From NCBI GenBank assembly GCA_029219465.1, contig JAQXTL010000006.1, positions 1 to 64,000 of the forward strand: a DNA stretch of 64,000 bases, read 5' to 3'. The DNA is from Methanobacteriaceae archaeon. Lineage in GTDB: Archaea; Methanobacteriota; Methanobacteria; Methanobacteriales; Methanobacteriaceae. Below, piece by piece: positions 1-10,017 of this stretch. Below the pieces are notes generated by a model. It searched no databases. It was given only the letters and a program-made list of their open reading frames with translations, and was not told the origin of the DNA. The translations under genes and the position numbers were made by a program. Every line of letters begins with the position of its first letter. Position 1 is the stretch's first letter.

Positions 1-131
<131 letters not shown>

Positions 132-713
132 TGAACACAAAACAGAATACACTAATTATTAGCATAATTGAAGTACACATAAAAAACATAGACGAGTATA
201 ATATATTACACATAAAATAAAATCTAATTCATAAAAACCAAAAGTTTCTATAATCAAATTTCACCACATCTACAAAACGTACATCATATCCGAAAAACTC
301 AGATACTCATAAAAGCACATTCATTAATAATATAATAAACATGATAAAATTATAGCTACATGCGGAAAAAAGCAGTCATCATAGTCATAAATTGCTCCAT
401 GCAATAATTGACTTAAACCATCGCCATAAACATATAGCACATACTATAGAAACAAAAATGGCATTAACAAAGATAATTAAAAAATATTGCAAAATTAATT
501 AATACATCAAAATAAGATAAATTAAAATTAATTAAAATAAAATAAATAAAAATAGCTAAAAAATAAAGAAATAAATAACAAAAATTAATATTTCTATTAC
601 AACTTTCTTAATAATAAATATTATAATAAAGAATGAAAATAAGTATTACTAAAAATAAATTTTTTAATAAAAGGCTATTTTTAATGCATATGTTCAGAAA
701 AAATACAATACAT

Positions 714-721
714 TATATAAA
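714..721 (-). promoter_or_regulatory. Candidate rRNA operon promoter (box A)
   Basis: On the minus strand the sequence is TTTATATA, the archaeal box A consensus and the only good match in that direction between here and 16S. A start near 690 would give a long leader. A closer rRNA promoter with a poorer box, for example around 195-207, cannot be excluded. Confidence 0.45.
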
Positions 722-750
722 ATTTTCTATCTAAATCAAATAAAAATTAC

Positions 751-758
751 TTTATATA
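751..758 (+). promoter_or_regulatory. mer promoter (box A)
   Basis: TTTATATA lies about 39 nt upstream of the mer start. This predicts a start near 779 and a very short leader that is essentially the GGTGAT ribosome binding site at 779-784. Confidence 0.6.
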
Positions 759-786
759 TTACTAGCCAAACTATTACTGGTGATAA

Positions 787-1749
<963 letters not shown>

Positions 1750-1759
1750 ACTTGCTTAC

Positions 1760-1780
1760 TTTTTCTTTTTTTATTTTTTT
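1760..1780 (+). terminator. U-tract terminator after mer
   Basis: Just past the mer stop there is a run of T-rich blocks (ttttt-c-ttttttt-a-ttttttt). This is the oligo-T signal that ends archaeal transcription; I see no hairpin. Confidence 0.6.
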
Positions 1781-1886
1781 AAACCAGATATACACAACTT
1801 ATTCATAAACTATTTTTTTCAACAATAATTTTTAATTAGAAAAACATCATAATAATATAATATTACATTAATAAATTGCAGGTATT

Positions 1887-2972
1887 ATGATGGAAATTGA
1901 AAATATAACAAAAGAGATAAGAACTAGAGCTTTTGATAGAAAAGATCCAAAAACTCCAGAACAAGTTGGTGCAAGTTGGTATAATGATGATTTAACTTAT
2001 GATGGAATTGCAAAAACATTATTTATTATATTACCAACACCAGGATGTTCCTGGGCACTTGGAGATAGTGGTGGATGTACAATGTGCAGCTATGTTTCTG
2101 ACTGTACATTAGAACCAATTGATTCTCAAACAATTATTAGAATTTTTAATGAACATTTATCCAGACATCCAATTAGTGAAGAAGATAAAATTTCAGTTAA
2201 ATTATTTGCATCAGGTAGTTTCTTAAACCCATATGAACTTCCAAAAGATGCACGTGATGAAATTTTAAAAACATTAATGGATTTAGGAAATGTTACAGAA
2301 ATCATTGTTGAGTCAAGACCAGAATATGTAAAAGAAGAATACTTAGATGAAATCTTTGATATTATCGGAGACACATTATTTGAAGTAAGTATTGGACTTG
2401 AAACATCAAATGATTATACAAGACTTAAAAAAATCAATAAAGGTTTCACTTGCGAAGACTTTGAAAATGCTACAAAATTAATGCAAGATTTAAGAAAAAC
2501 AAAAGGATACAACTTAAAAACAAAAGCATATGTCTTTGTAAAACCTATTCTTGTATCTGAAAAACAAGCAATAGATGAGGCAATTGAAACTGCAAGATAT
2601 TGTGATTCTATTAATGTAGACAGACTTTCATTTTGTCCAGCAACCATACATGGTGGAACTGTAATTGAAAGATTCTGGAGAAAAGGAGCATACCAACCAC
2701 CTTGGATTTGGTCATGTGTTGAGATTATAAACAAAGTGCGTGATGAATTAGATATACCTGCACTTTTAGATACATCCGGATTTGGATCAAGACGTGGTCC
2801 ATACAACTGTAAGAAATGTAATAAAGATTTAAAACACATGATAATTGATAACAATTTGACACAAACCAAAATTGAATATGAATGTGAATGTAAAAGTGAA
2901 TGGTTGGCTGAAATTAACAATTCCGATATGAATAAATCCACTGTCGAAGTTAAACATATCCCATTATATTAA
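1887..2972 (+). CDS. Archaeosine biosynthesis radical SAM protein (RaSEA-like)
   Basis: This is a radical S-adenosylmethionine protein of 361 residues. The cluster-binding cysteines lie in CSWALGDSGGCTMC near residues 55-68 (Cx9CxxC), the spacing of the family related to Elp3 rather than the classic Cx3CxxC. The C-terminus carries a zinc-ribbon-like set, CKKC ... CEC. In this family RaSEA works with ArcS to convert lysine-modified preQ0 at tRNA position 15 to archaeosine. It starts at ATG after GCAGGT and has its own short upstream AT-rich region. The assignment rests on motif order and family memory; the substrate is not visible. Confidence 0.75.
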   Translation: MMEIENITKEIRTRAFDRKDPKTPEQVGASWYNDDLTYDGIAKTLFIILPTPGCSWALGDSGGCTMCSYVSDCTLEPIDSQTIIRIFNEHLSRHPISEEDKISVKLFASGSFLNPYELPKDARDEILKTLMDLGNVTEIIVESRPEYVKEEYLDEIFDIIGDTLFEVSIGLETSNDYTRLKKINKGFTCEDFENATKLMQDLRKTKGYNLKTKAYVFVKPILVSEKQAIDEAIETARYCDSINVDRLSFCPATIHGGTVIERFWRKGAYQPPWIWSCVEIINKVRDELDIPALLDTSGFGSRRGPYNCKKCNKDLKHMIIDNNLTQTKIEYECECKSEWLAEINNSDMNKSTVEVKHIPLY

Positions 2973-3011
2973 TATAATTAAAAGTGCCAATATTATTATT
3001 AGGAGGAAAAT

Positions 3012-3494
3012 ATGAAAACTAAATTTGTTAGTTTACTAGCTGTATTTCTCGGATTAATAATTATAGTATTCCCGTTAATGGGAGTTATCGGAGCTAGTTC
3101 ATTAATTGGATTATCCGCATTATTAATGTCCATTTATTTACTTGTTACTGGAATTACAATTATTGATTATAATAGTAGAGGAGCCATACTTGATTTAGTG
3201 TTAGGACTTTTACTTTTATTTGTAAGTATTTGTTTGATATTCAATCCAGCATTACTTGGATTTTTAACAGAACTATCAATGTATTTCTCAGGAATAATGT
3301 TAATCATTGTTGCTGTTGTTTCATTAATTAATAACCGCAATTCCAGATATGGATTTTATACTGGAATTCTTGGAATAATACTTGGTTTATTATACATAAT
3401 CGTTGGAACTTACCTTTCAAATCCAATTATTCTCGGTACTTTTATTGGAGTATGGTTAGTGATAAATGGTATTTTAAATTTTATGGATAGATAA
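3012..3494 (+). CDS. DUF308-type small integral membrane protein
   Basis: A 160-residue, strongly hydrophobic protein with about five to six membrane helices and almost no soluble part. The pattern of paired helices with glycine-rich turns (VFLGLIIIVFPLMG, GLLLLFVSICLIFNP, GILGIILGLLYIIVG) fits the DUF308/HdeD-like family. The start is well supported by GGAGG 5-6 nt upstream of ATG. No function can be given. It follows the archaeosine gene by 39 nt and may share its transcript. Confidence 0.7.
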   Translation: MKTKFVSLLAVFLGLIIIVFPLMGVIGASSLIGLSALLMSIYLLVTGITIIDYNSRGAILDLVLGLLLLFVSICLIFNPALLGFLTELSMYFSGIMLIIVAVVSLINNRNSRYGFYTGILGIILGLLYIIVGTYLSNPIILGTFIGVWLVINGILNFMDR

Positions 3495-3520
3495 ACTATC
3501 CAAATTTTTTTCTTTTTTTG

Positions 3521-4789
3521 GTGTTAATATTGATTGGAATTAGTGCAGATTTTGACCCTGTTCACAAAGGTCATGAAAAATTAATTAAAGAAGCTAGAAA
3601 ACTTGCTGATGAAAAAAACAAAAAAGTTGTTGTTTATTTAAATAAAGGATTTAGTGCAAATCATGCTCCTTTTTTTGCAAGTTTTGAAGCTAGAAAAGAA
3701 ATGGCATTAGCATTAGGTGCTGATGAAGTTAGATGTTTTGAAGGACTTCATCACAGATTAGTTTTATCATATAGTGTGCCAATCAGACTCCAACAGATGA
3801 TTGATGATGGAGTAACTGATTATATTACCTCAGCAAGCATTTCACTTGATGAGATTAAATCAAAAGCACAGAAGTTTATTGATGAGGGAAATTTCGTTGG
3901 AATGCCAAAACACTATACAAACAGAAATGAAATCAGATGGTATGCTATAAATCAGTTTCTTGGATCAAAACTAGAGTATCATGTTGTAAAGGAATTAAAC
4001 AAAGACAAATATTCCGGAAGATTAATCAGACAATCCATTATTGATAATGACATGACAATAACTGATGATGTTAAAAAAGTACTTCCAAAATCAACAGTTG
4101 ATATTCTTCAGCGCGAAATTGATGCTGGAAATATTCCTGAAGAGAGAAACTGGGATGATATTTATAAAAGAATGAACACCTATTCTAGAGGAAATCTTGA
4201 AAAAATAGCTTATCTTAATGGTAATACAATAAACGAAATTATTAAAAAAAGAGTTTATAGAGACCCAGAATCCATTTGGGCTGTTTTTAGAAGATCAAAC
4301 TACGGACCAGTAATGACCAGATTGGCAATTAGTGCAATTGAAATGGATGTTACAAAAAAAGAAGTAATGGATTTAATGAAAAGCTATGAATCCAAAGGTG
4401 TTATTCCTGATAATCAGAAAGTCCAAAGAGTAATTGACAGAGCATGGTATGTTGCAAGCAGCGATTTAGATGCTCGTGAGGCAAATGAAAAATTCAGAAG
4501 TGAATTTATTGAGGTTGATGCTCCGCTAAAACTTGAAGCAGGACTAAATTTAACTAAATTTGAAACTAAGATTACAAAAGAAGGAATAAATACTGATTTA
4601 TATGTGGATAAGAAAGGTAAGATTTCTGTTCAGTTTAAAAGTGAAGGTAAAAAAATTAAAACAAATTTAAGACTTCCTGCTGTAGAGGTTACTTATCTAA
4701 GATACATTATGGATGCTCATTTTATTCCTGTTAGTGGAAGTATAAAAAAAGCTAAAAAAGGATTTAAAGTTGAAGTGGTTATTGGTTAA
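3521..4789 (+). CDS. TmcAL/YlbM-like nucleotidyltransferase
   Basis: The N-terminus has an HxGH nucleotidyltransferase motif (FDPVHKGHEKLI) and then the ALGADEV segment typical of HIGH-type nucleotidyltransferases. The whole resembles bacterial TmcAL/YlbM, which makes acetylcytidine in elongator tRNA-Met using acetate and ATP. The protein is about 422 residues, near TmcAL length. The start is uncertain: GTG at 3521, TTG at 3518 and TTG at 3530 are all in frame, no ribosome binding site is clear, and the upstream sequence is the T-tract of the previous gene. The archaeal substrate may differ from the bacterial one. The last 11 bases overlap the convergent DUF1932 gene. Confidence 0.6.
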   Translation: MLILIGISADFDPVHKGHEKLIKEARKLADEKNKKVVVYLNKGFSANHAPFFASFEARKEMALALGADEVRCFEGLHHRLVLSYSVPIRLQQMIDDGVTDYITSASISLDEIKSKAQKFIDEGNFVGMPKHYTNRNEIRWYAINQFLGSKLEYHVVKELNKDKYSGRLIRQSIIDNDMTITDDVKKVLPKSTVDILQREIDAGNIPEERNWDDIYKRMNTYSRGNLEKIAYLNGNTINEIIKKRVYRDPESIWAVFRRSNYGPVMTRLAISAIEMDVTKKEVMDLMKSYESKGVIPDNQKVQRVIDRAWYVASSDLDAREANEKFRSEFIEVDAPLKLEAGLNLTKFETKITKEGINTDLYVDKKGKISVQFKSEGKKIKTNLRLPAVEVTYLRYIMDAHFIPVSGSIKKAKKGFKVEVVIG

Positions 4790-5513
4790 GCTTTTTTAGA
4801 GCTGCCTTAACCATAATTAACTCATTTTTATCAAAACACTCAATTATTTCTTCAAGTTCTTCAGATTTTCTTTTTGAATTATTTAAAGTATTGTTTATTC
4901 TTGATAGAGATTTTTGTCTAAAATCATCTCCTTCAGTCAAAGTAAGTATATCAAAAAACTCTTCTTCTAAACCATATTGTTTTGCAGTTTCAGTCGTTTC
5001 AATCAATAGTGCTGATAAGGATTTTGTATAGCTACTTCTAAGTAGTTTTAAAATAGCTACCTCACCTAGATTATCACTGATTTTTCTTGTTTGAATAAAC
5101 TCATCTAAAAATAACAACTCATCAGATTGTTCACCACAAATATATAAACTTGGATTATCGGAGTCAATTTTTCCAATAATTGCACCATCAACAAGATTAT
5201 CAACATATTGACTTATTTTAAAAGTAGTTTCAGGAGATATATTATTTAAATCCAGATAAATTCCTTTGGCAAATTTTCCATAGTTTTTTGCAACTTCAAG
5301 TGCATTTTTTGGAGAATTTGCAGAAATTAGAATATCTGAATCAATAGCTACCTGCTTAAATGTGTCTTTAACTTCAATTCCTGATTTTTCAATAGCTTCA
5401 ATTGTTTTATGAGATCTATTTTCAGTTGAAGTTAAAAAGGTGATTTCATCAGACTTAATTATCTTTGTAAGATTTTGCAAAACCTTTCCAAATCCAATAA
5501 GTCCTATAATCAT
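4779..5513 (-). CDS. NAD(P)-binding reductase with DUF1932 domain
   Basis: The N-terminus MIIGLIGFGKVLQNL is a Rossmann nucleotide-binding loop (GxxGxG-like), and residues about 150-240 look like the helical DUF1932 domain of 6-phosphogluconate dehydrogenase-like proteins. The start is placed at the ATG at 5513 because GGTGAT lies 4 nt before it; upstream ATG/GTG codons overlap that site. It is the last gene of a six-gene operon, 3-12 nt behind DUF89, and overlaps the convergent TmcAL-like gene. The substrate is unknown. Confidence 0.7.
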   Translation of the reverse strand: MIIGLIGFGKVLQNLTKIIKSDEITFLTSTENRSHKTIEAIEKSGIEVKDTFKQVAIDSDILISANSPKNALEVAKNYGKFAKGIYLDLNNISPETTFKISQYVDNLVDGAIIGKIDSDNPSLYICGEQSDELLFLDEFIQTRKISDNLGEVAILKLLRSSYTKSLSALLIETTETAKQYGLEEEFFDILTLTEGDDFRQKSLSRINNTLNNSKRKSEELEEIIECFDKNELIMVKAALKKLNQ

Positions 5514-5525
5514 AAACATCACCAG

Positions 5526-6386
5526 TTATTTTCTTAAAAGAAGCATGTCATGTAAGTTTGCACCAATATGCCTTGCAATAGTATTACATTTTACACATAA
5601 CAAAAAGTAGATGTCTTTTTTGGATAAATCAATTTCAGTTAAACCTTCATAGTTTCCCATACCTTTTGAGATTACAAATTCATGATCATCGAAGATTTGT
5701 CTAAATTCGTCTGAAATTTCACTATCAACATAACCTACAGTTCCAGCACCGATTTCAACAAGTTTTCCAAATTCATCAAGTCCAACGTCAAGTGCTTCAA
5801 CCATAGTAGCATCATTTAAAATAGGTTCTGATTTAACAGCAATTGTAATATCCAAATCATATTCTTTTAGTTTAGCTAATAATAGCTTGTCAAATACAAT
5901 TTCTCCAGTATTATCTACTAAATACAATACTTTATCATGAGTTTTCAGAGAGTTTTCAAATTCTTCAATGTCTTTAACTGCCAAATCTTTTTTTAGTGAA
6001 CTTTTAATTACACCTTCAATATCATCATCTAAGGTAAAAGCTCCAAAATCCAAAATATTACCTATAATAGCTATTTTAACATAGTTTTCTAAACTGTCAT
6101 CTTCATCCAATATTTTTTTGACTTCAGGCAAGTATTTAAGTGCAATTTCATTGCCTTCAACTTTTTCTTTGTAATATGGATCCATACAGCCGGTTTTTTG
6201 TTTGATGATTTTATGCATTGAAGAACCAGTACTGTTTGAATTGGTTCCTGCTTTGAAAGTAGTGCTTAGAAATTTGAAGATTTCTTCCATTACTTTCATT
6301 TTAACATTTTCATCATCAGTTGATAAATCTAAAGCTTCACGAGCCTGTCTTAAAAAACAAGGCCCACATTCATAACTAATATCCAA
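5526..6386 (-). CDS. DUF89/ARMT1-family metal-dependent phosphatase
   Basis: A 286-residue protein with the family N-terminus YECGPCFLRQ (cysteines near 7 and 10) and the central motif LVDNTGEIVFDKLL near residue 155, which carries the metal-binding Asp and Asn of DUF89 proteins. Known relatives hydrolyse damaged or side-product phosphometabolites such as sugar phosphates and phosphopantetheine. It lies 2 nt downstream of the sulfur carrier gene. The substrate here is not predictable from sequence. Confidence 0.8.
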   Translation of the reverse strand: MDISYECGPCFLRQAREALDLSTDDENVKMKVMEEIFKFLSTTFKAGTNSNSTGSSMHKIIKQKTGCMDPYYKEKVEGNEIALKYLPEVKKILDEDDSLENYVKIAIIGNILDFGAFTLDDDIEGVIKSSLKKDLAVKDIEEFENSLKTHDKVLYLVDNTGEIVFDKLLLAKLKEYDLDITIAVKSEPILNDATMVEALDVGLDEFGKLVEIGAGTVGYVDSEISDEFRQIFDDHEFVISKGMGNYEGLTEIDLSKKDIYFLLCVKCNTIARHIGANLHDMLLLRK

Positions 6387-6388
6387 AA

Positions 6389-6592
6389 TTAACCACCATA
6401 TATAATTTGAACTAATTGAATTTCATCACCATCTTCAATTACAGTATCTTCAATTACAAGTTCTCCGTTTTGTTTTGATACTATAGTTTGAGCAGATAAT
6501 CCTAATTCAGTGAGTACATCTTTAATTGTGTAATTATCATTTGGCAATTCTCTTTTTTCATCAATTGATTTGTATTTTAATGTAAATTCCAT
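6389..6592 (-). CDS. Ubiquitin-like sulfur carrier (ThiS/MoaD/SAMP type)
   Basis: A 67-residue beta-grasp protein ending in the diagnostic Gly-Gly tail (IIYGG), which is adenylated and thiocarboxylated in this family. Only 4 nt separate it from the NcsA/TtuA-type thiolase upstream, so it is the likely sulfur donor for that enzyme, as SAMP2 or TtuB is in other organisms. A role in thiamine or molybdopterin synthesis is possible but less likely from context. Confidence 0.85.
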   Translation of the reverse strand: MEFTLKYKSIDEKRELPNDNYTIKDVLTELGLSAQTIVSKQNGELVIEDTVIEDGDEIQLVQIIYGG

Positions 6593-6596
6593 TTTA

Positions 6597-7514
6597 TCAC
6601 AATCCTAATTCTTCTAAAAAGGAACATGCTTTACATAATTCATTAGCTGAAGGTTCACCACATCTTTTGCATCTTCCATGATTGAAATCTTTTTTAAAGT
6701 CTTCTTTCAATACATTTTTAATTTTATCATATCCTCTAAGAGTAGAGTATTTGATTGTAGGATGTTTTTCTGCAAGCTGATTTATAACCTCAGAAACTTC
6801 TCCTCTAAATGATTGCATTGCATAAGGACAACTGTCAAAGTGAACTTCCAGTTCTTTTGCAACAACATATAATCCAATTTCACGTTCCGGAATTTCACGT
6901 AAAGGTTTAATCTTAACTGTAAACTCTTCAGCTTTGGATTCTGTTTTTGCACCTAATTTAGTTAAGTTATCAGTGTTTCCTTCAAGATAATTCATTAAAA
7001 TTCCCTGAACTTCATCATCAAGGTTATGTCCTGTAGCTATTTTTGTTGCTCCCATTTCACGAGCTGCTTTATTAATAATGGTTCTTCTAAATACTCCACA
7101 GTAGGTACAGGAACCTTTATGATTTTCTCTTTGCATTATTTCATCTAAGGTAATTCCATATTCGTCTTTAAGTGAAACTACTTTGTGTTCAATACCTAAT
7201 CTCTCAGCATGCCTAATAGCTATATCAACACCGTCTTGGCGATAGTTATCAATTCCTTCATCTACTGTTACTGCACACAAGTCAATAATGTGCATTTCAC
7301 GAAATGTATTTAAGATTTCAAGTGTTGTTACACTGTCTTTTCCACCTGAAAGAGCAACTAAAACCTTATCTCCTTTATCTAACAGTTTTTCTTTTCTAAC
7401 GGTTTTAATAGCTTTTTTCTCAACTGATTCAATAAAACAATCCTTACATAATAGCTGGCCGGACTGTTCTTTTTTAATAATAACTTTAGGATTACCACAT
7501 TTACTACATTGCAT
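6597..7514 (-). CDS. NcsA/TtuA-type tRNA 2-thiolation enzyme
   Basis: A 305-residue PP-loop ATPase. An N-terminal zinc ribbon (CSKCG, CKDC) is followed by the PP-loop [11 protein letters not shown] near residue 52, an internal CTYC pair near 136 that with a later Cys would bind an Fe-S cluster, and a C-terminal zinc ribbon (CKRCG, CKAC). This layout is that of NcsA/TtuA proteins, which adenylate a tRNA uridine and exchange oxygen for sulfur. The adjacent Gly-Gly carrier supports that role. I do not see which tRNA position is modified; U34 or U54 are the known options. Confidence 0.85.
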   Translation of the reverse strand: MQCSKCGNPKVIIKKEQSGQLLCKDCFIESVEKKAIKTVRKEKLLDKGDKVLVALSGGKDSVTTLEILNTFREMHIIDLCAVTVDEGIDNYRQDGVDIAIRHAERLGIEHKVVSLKDEYGITLDEIMQRENHKGSCTYCGVFRRTIINKAAREMGATKIATGHNLDDEVQGILMNYLEGNTDNLTKLGAKTESKAEEFTVKIKPLREIPEREIGLYVVAKELEVHFDSCPYAMQSFRGEVSEVINQLAEKHPTIKYSTLRGYDKIKNVLKEDFKKDFNHGRCKRCGEPSANELCKACSFLEELGL

Positions 7515-7523
7515 AATTATTAC

Positions 7524-8675
7524 CTACATTTGTTCTACAAATCTTGCTAGTTGATTAAGAGTATTAACTTCAAAAACCTGTGCTCCAGCGTCTCTGTAGA
7601 GTGAAACACAGCTGTCTACAACATCCCATTTGTTTTTATCTTCAGGGTTTAAAATTACAACTTTTTTGGAATCTCTTACCATTTCCTCAACAATATCCAC
7701 ACTGGCAGGAACTCCATTTACTTTTGGCCCTGCCCAATCACGACAATCAGATAAAATAATAACATGGGATTTGTTATTTATATTTGCCATCTCCTGAAAG
7801 CTCTTAAATGCTGTATACATGTTTGAGGTACCATGAACCATCATATTTTTAACACGTAAATCTTTCACTTTAACAAATGCATCTAAGAGATACTCTTCTT
7901 TTAGAGCAGAAGATGTTTCAATTACTTTATTGTCAAATTCAAATGTTCTAGAACGTTTGAATGCTGTTTGAGCTGAAAACATCAACATGAAAAACCAGCT
8001 ACTAATCCATTCACATGAACCACTTATGTCATTTAAAAATAAGTGTTCATTCTTATGAGGCCTTGGTTTTGCTTTAATAAGCTCTAGCGGAACCCCACCA
8101 TATTTTAAATTAACTCTTATGGTTCTTCTAATATCAATTTTGTTACAGTTCATTTTAGATTTTCTTCTTGAACGCTTATTAGCTATTCTTCTACCTAACT
8201 GCTGACAGATTTCAAGCATTCTTGGATCAAAACGATTTAATTTGGTTAAGTCTTTATTCATTAATTCCCCATCGCGTTCGAGTTTTTTAGCTTCCTCAAG
8301 TAATGGTTGGCCTGAAAGCATTTTCAATTTTTCATTAGTAATTTTTTCTTTTCTAATACTTTGAGCCATGCTTTCCTGTTTTTTAATGATATATTTATTT
8401 GATTTAGGACCTCTGCCCTCATATGCTTTACTTCTTTTAACTTCTTCAGGCATTTCAACTTTTTTAATAGCAAATATTTCTTCAAAAACCTTATTGAATT
8501 TAGGAATATCATACTTGTCTTTAACATAAACTGCCATCAGTGCAGTTTTAAGCAAGTTTCTGTCTTCCTCACCCAAGTCCTCATAAACCTGTATAGCTGC
8601 CTTAGTACTTCTAATACTTACAGGGACATCTTTTTGCCTTAACTGGGCGGATAAATCTACTATTTTATTTATCAT
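7524..8675 (-). CDS. VWA-domain protein (CoxE-like)
   Basis: A 383-residue soluble protein with a von Willebrand factor A domain in its second half. The MIDAS metal site is visible as NDISGSCEWIS near residue 215 (DxSxS) and a later HVIILSDCRDW strand near 305. The N-terminal half is charged and basic, rich in Arg/Lys. It starts 1 nt after the MoxR ATPase stop, the standard MoxR-VWA pairing in which the ATPase remodels a target bound through the VWA protein. The target is unknown; the rest of the operon suggests something in tRNA thiolation or repair. Confidence 0.85.
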   Translation of the reverse strand: MINKIVDLSAQLRQKDVPVSIRSTKAAIQVYEDLGEEDRNLLKTALMAVYVKDKYDIPKFNKVFEEIFAIKKVEMPEEVKRSKAYEGRGPKSNKYIIKKQESMAQSIRKEKITNEKLKMLSGQPLLEEAKKLERDGELMNKDLTKLNRFDPRMLEICQQLGRRIANKRSRRKSKMNCNKIDIRRTIRVNLKYGGVPLELIKAKPRPHKNEHLFLNDISGSCEWISSWFFMLMFSAQTAFKRSRTFEFDNKVIETSSALKEEYLLDAFVKVKDLRVKNMMVHGTSNMYTAFKSFQEMANINNKSHVIILSDCRDWAGPKVNGVPASVDIVEEMVRDSKKVVILNPEDKNKWDVVDSCVSLYRDAGAQVFEVNTLNQLARFVEQM

Positions 8676-8676
8676 T

Positions 8677-9546
8677 TTAATCCTTATCTAAAACATCTTT
8701 TAAAACTCTTTTTCTATCGCTTTCTGTTTTAATAGCTACACCAACACTGTCTTTTAAAGATTTATCCAAATCATCAGTGCCTAAACTCATGACTGACTGA
8801 ACCCAATCAACAGTACCTCTAACAGAAGGTTTTTTCATTAAGTTAAGATTACGAATATCATGAACAATCTTAACAATATGTGAAATAATGCCCTCATCTG
8901 CATGAGGTAATTTGGATTTGACGATTTCAATCTCACGTTCGACAGTTGGATATGGGATGTATAAAAACAAACATCTATCCTTAGTCTCATTAAGTAATGA
9001 TCTTTGAGAGTTTGATGTTAAAATAACAATCAAATCGTTTTTTAATTGGAAAGTTCCCAAATCATTAATTGTTATTTCTTTTTCACCTAATGCCTGAAGT
9101 AAGAAGCTTTCTACTTCTTCATCTGCTTTGTCAATTTCATCAATAAGTAATACTGAGTCATTATCATTTAAAAATGCATTAAGTAAAGGACGTCTTATGA
9201 AAAATTCCTCATCAAATATTTTATCTTCTTTAACGGAATCATTTTTAGCAGCTTCCAAATGAAGAAGTTGTTTTTGATAGTTCCATTCACCGACAATTTG
9301 TTCGAAGTTAATTCCTTCATAACATTGTATCCTGAAAAAGTCCCTATCAAAAGTCTTTGCAATTACTTTTGCAAGCTCTGTTTTTCCAACACCAGGAGGT
9401 CCTTCAATAAGCATTGGTTTTCCAAGTAATAAGGATAAATATAAAGTAGTTGAAATTTCATTATTTGAAACATAATCTGCACTTAACAGACTTTTATCAA
9501 TATCTTTAATACTAATATTTTCAATTTGCAATTTTAAACCTTCCAA
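8677..9546 (-). CDS. MoxR-family AAA+ ATPase
   Basis: A 289-residue single-domain AAA+ protein. Walker A is [12 protein letters not shown] near residue 49, Walker B is [12 protein letters not shown] near 129, and sensor 1 is ILTSNSQRS near 175. This is the size and motif set of MoxR ATPases, which act as chaperones for insertion of cofactors or assembly of complexes with a VWA partner. It is the first gene of a six-gene minus-strand operon in which all gaps are under 13 nt. Confidence 0.9.
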   Translation of the reverse strand: MEGLKLQIENISIKDIDKSLLSADYVSNNEISTTLYLSLLLGKPMLIEGPPGVGKTELAKVIAKTFDRDFFRIQCYEGINFEQIVGEWNYQKQLLHLEAAKNDSVKEDKIFDEEFFIRRPLLNAFLNDNDSVLLIDEIDKADEEVESFLLQALGEKEITINDLGTFQLKNDLIVILTSNSQRSLLNETKDRCLFLYIPYPTVEREIEIVKSKLPHADEGIISHIVKIVHDIRNLNLMKKPSVRGTVDWVQSVMSLGTDDLDKSLKDSVGVAIKTESDRKRVLKDVLDKD

Positions 9547-9631
9547 TCTATTATAAGTTAAGATTTAATCTAAATTTATTTAAAGTTTATGCAACAATAT
9601 ATTAATAATAATTCAAAAATGGGGGTGGATT

Positions 9632-10015
9632 ATGGAAACTGAAGACATGATTATTGTAGGATTAGTAGTCTTAATCGTGATTTGTGGAGCACTTGCATTT
9701 TTTGTTACAAGCAGTGGAATTTCATTCAATAATGATCCAGTACCTGTAATGAACAATACCACAACAAACATTACAACCAATAATACAGTTAATAATACAT
9801 CAGATGACACTTCTGTTCGCGATACCGGTGCTTCAAGTCCAGAAAGTAGTGGTACAAGCAGTGTAAGCTATAGTAATCAAGGATACTATAGTGGTTCACA
9901 ATCCAGCTATTCATACTCAAGCAGCAGTAATAGTGAACCAGTAGAACAACCAACTGAATCTGACACACAAGCCGGACAAAACGAAGGCACAATTGATCCA
10001 GAGGATTTCAGTTAA
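9632..10015 (+). CDS. Membrane-anchored Ser/Asn/Thr-rich surface protein
   Basis: A 127-residue protein with one hydrophobic helix (residues 7-29, IIVGLVVLIVICGALAFFV) and a long low-complexity tail outside the membrane. The tail runs from Asn/Thr-rich (several N-x-T glycosylation sequons near 42-58) to Ser/Tyr-rich (80-103) to an acidic end. The ribosome binding site GGGGGTGGAT is strong. I recognise no family. It looks like an exported, probably glycosylated surface or pseudomurein-associated protein. It is convergent with the DHPS-like gene, 2 nt apart. Confidence 0.7.
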   Translation: METEDMIIVGLVVLIVICGALAFFVTSSGISFNNDPVPVMNNTTTNITTNNTVNNTSDDTSVRDTGASSPESSGTSSVSYSNQGYYSGSQSSYSYSSSSNSEPVEQPTESDTQAGQNEGTIDPEDFS

Positions 10016-10017
10016 TA

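Noticed and set aside
460-650. A/T low-complexity block resembling a replication origin element
   Set aside because: No repeated origin boxes, no orc1/cdc6 gene and no phased motifs were seen. AT richness alone is the genome's background.
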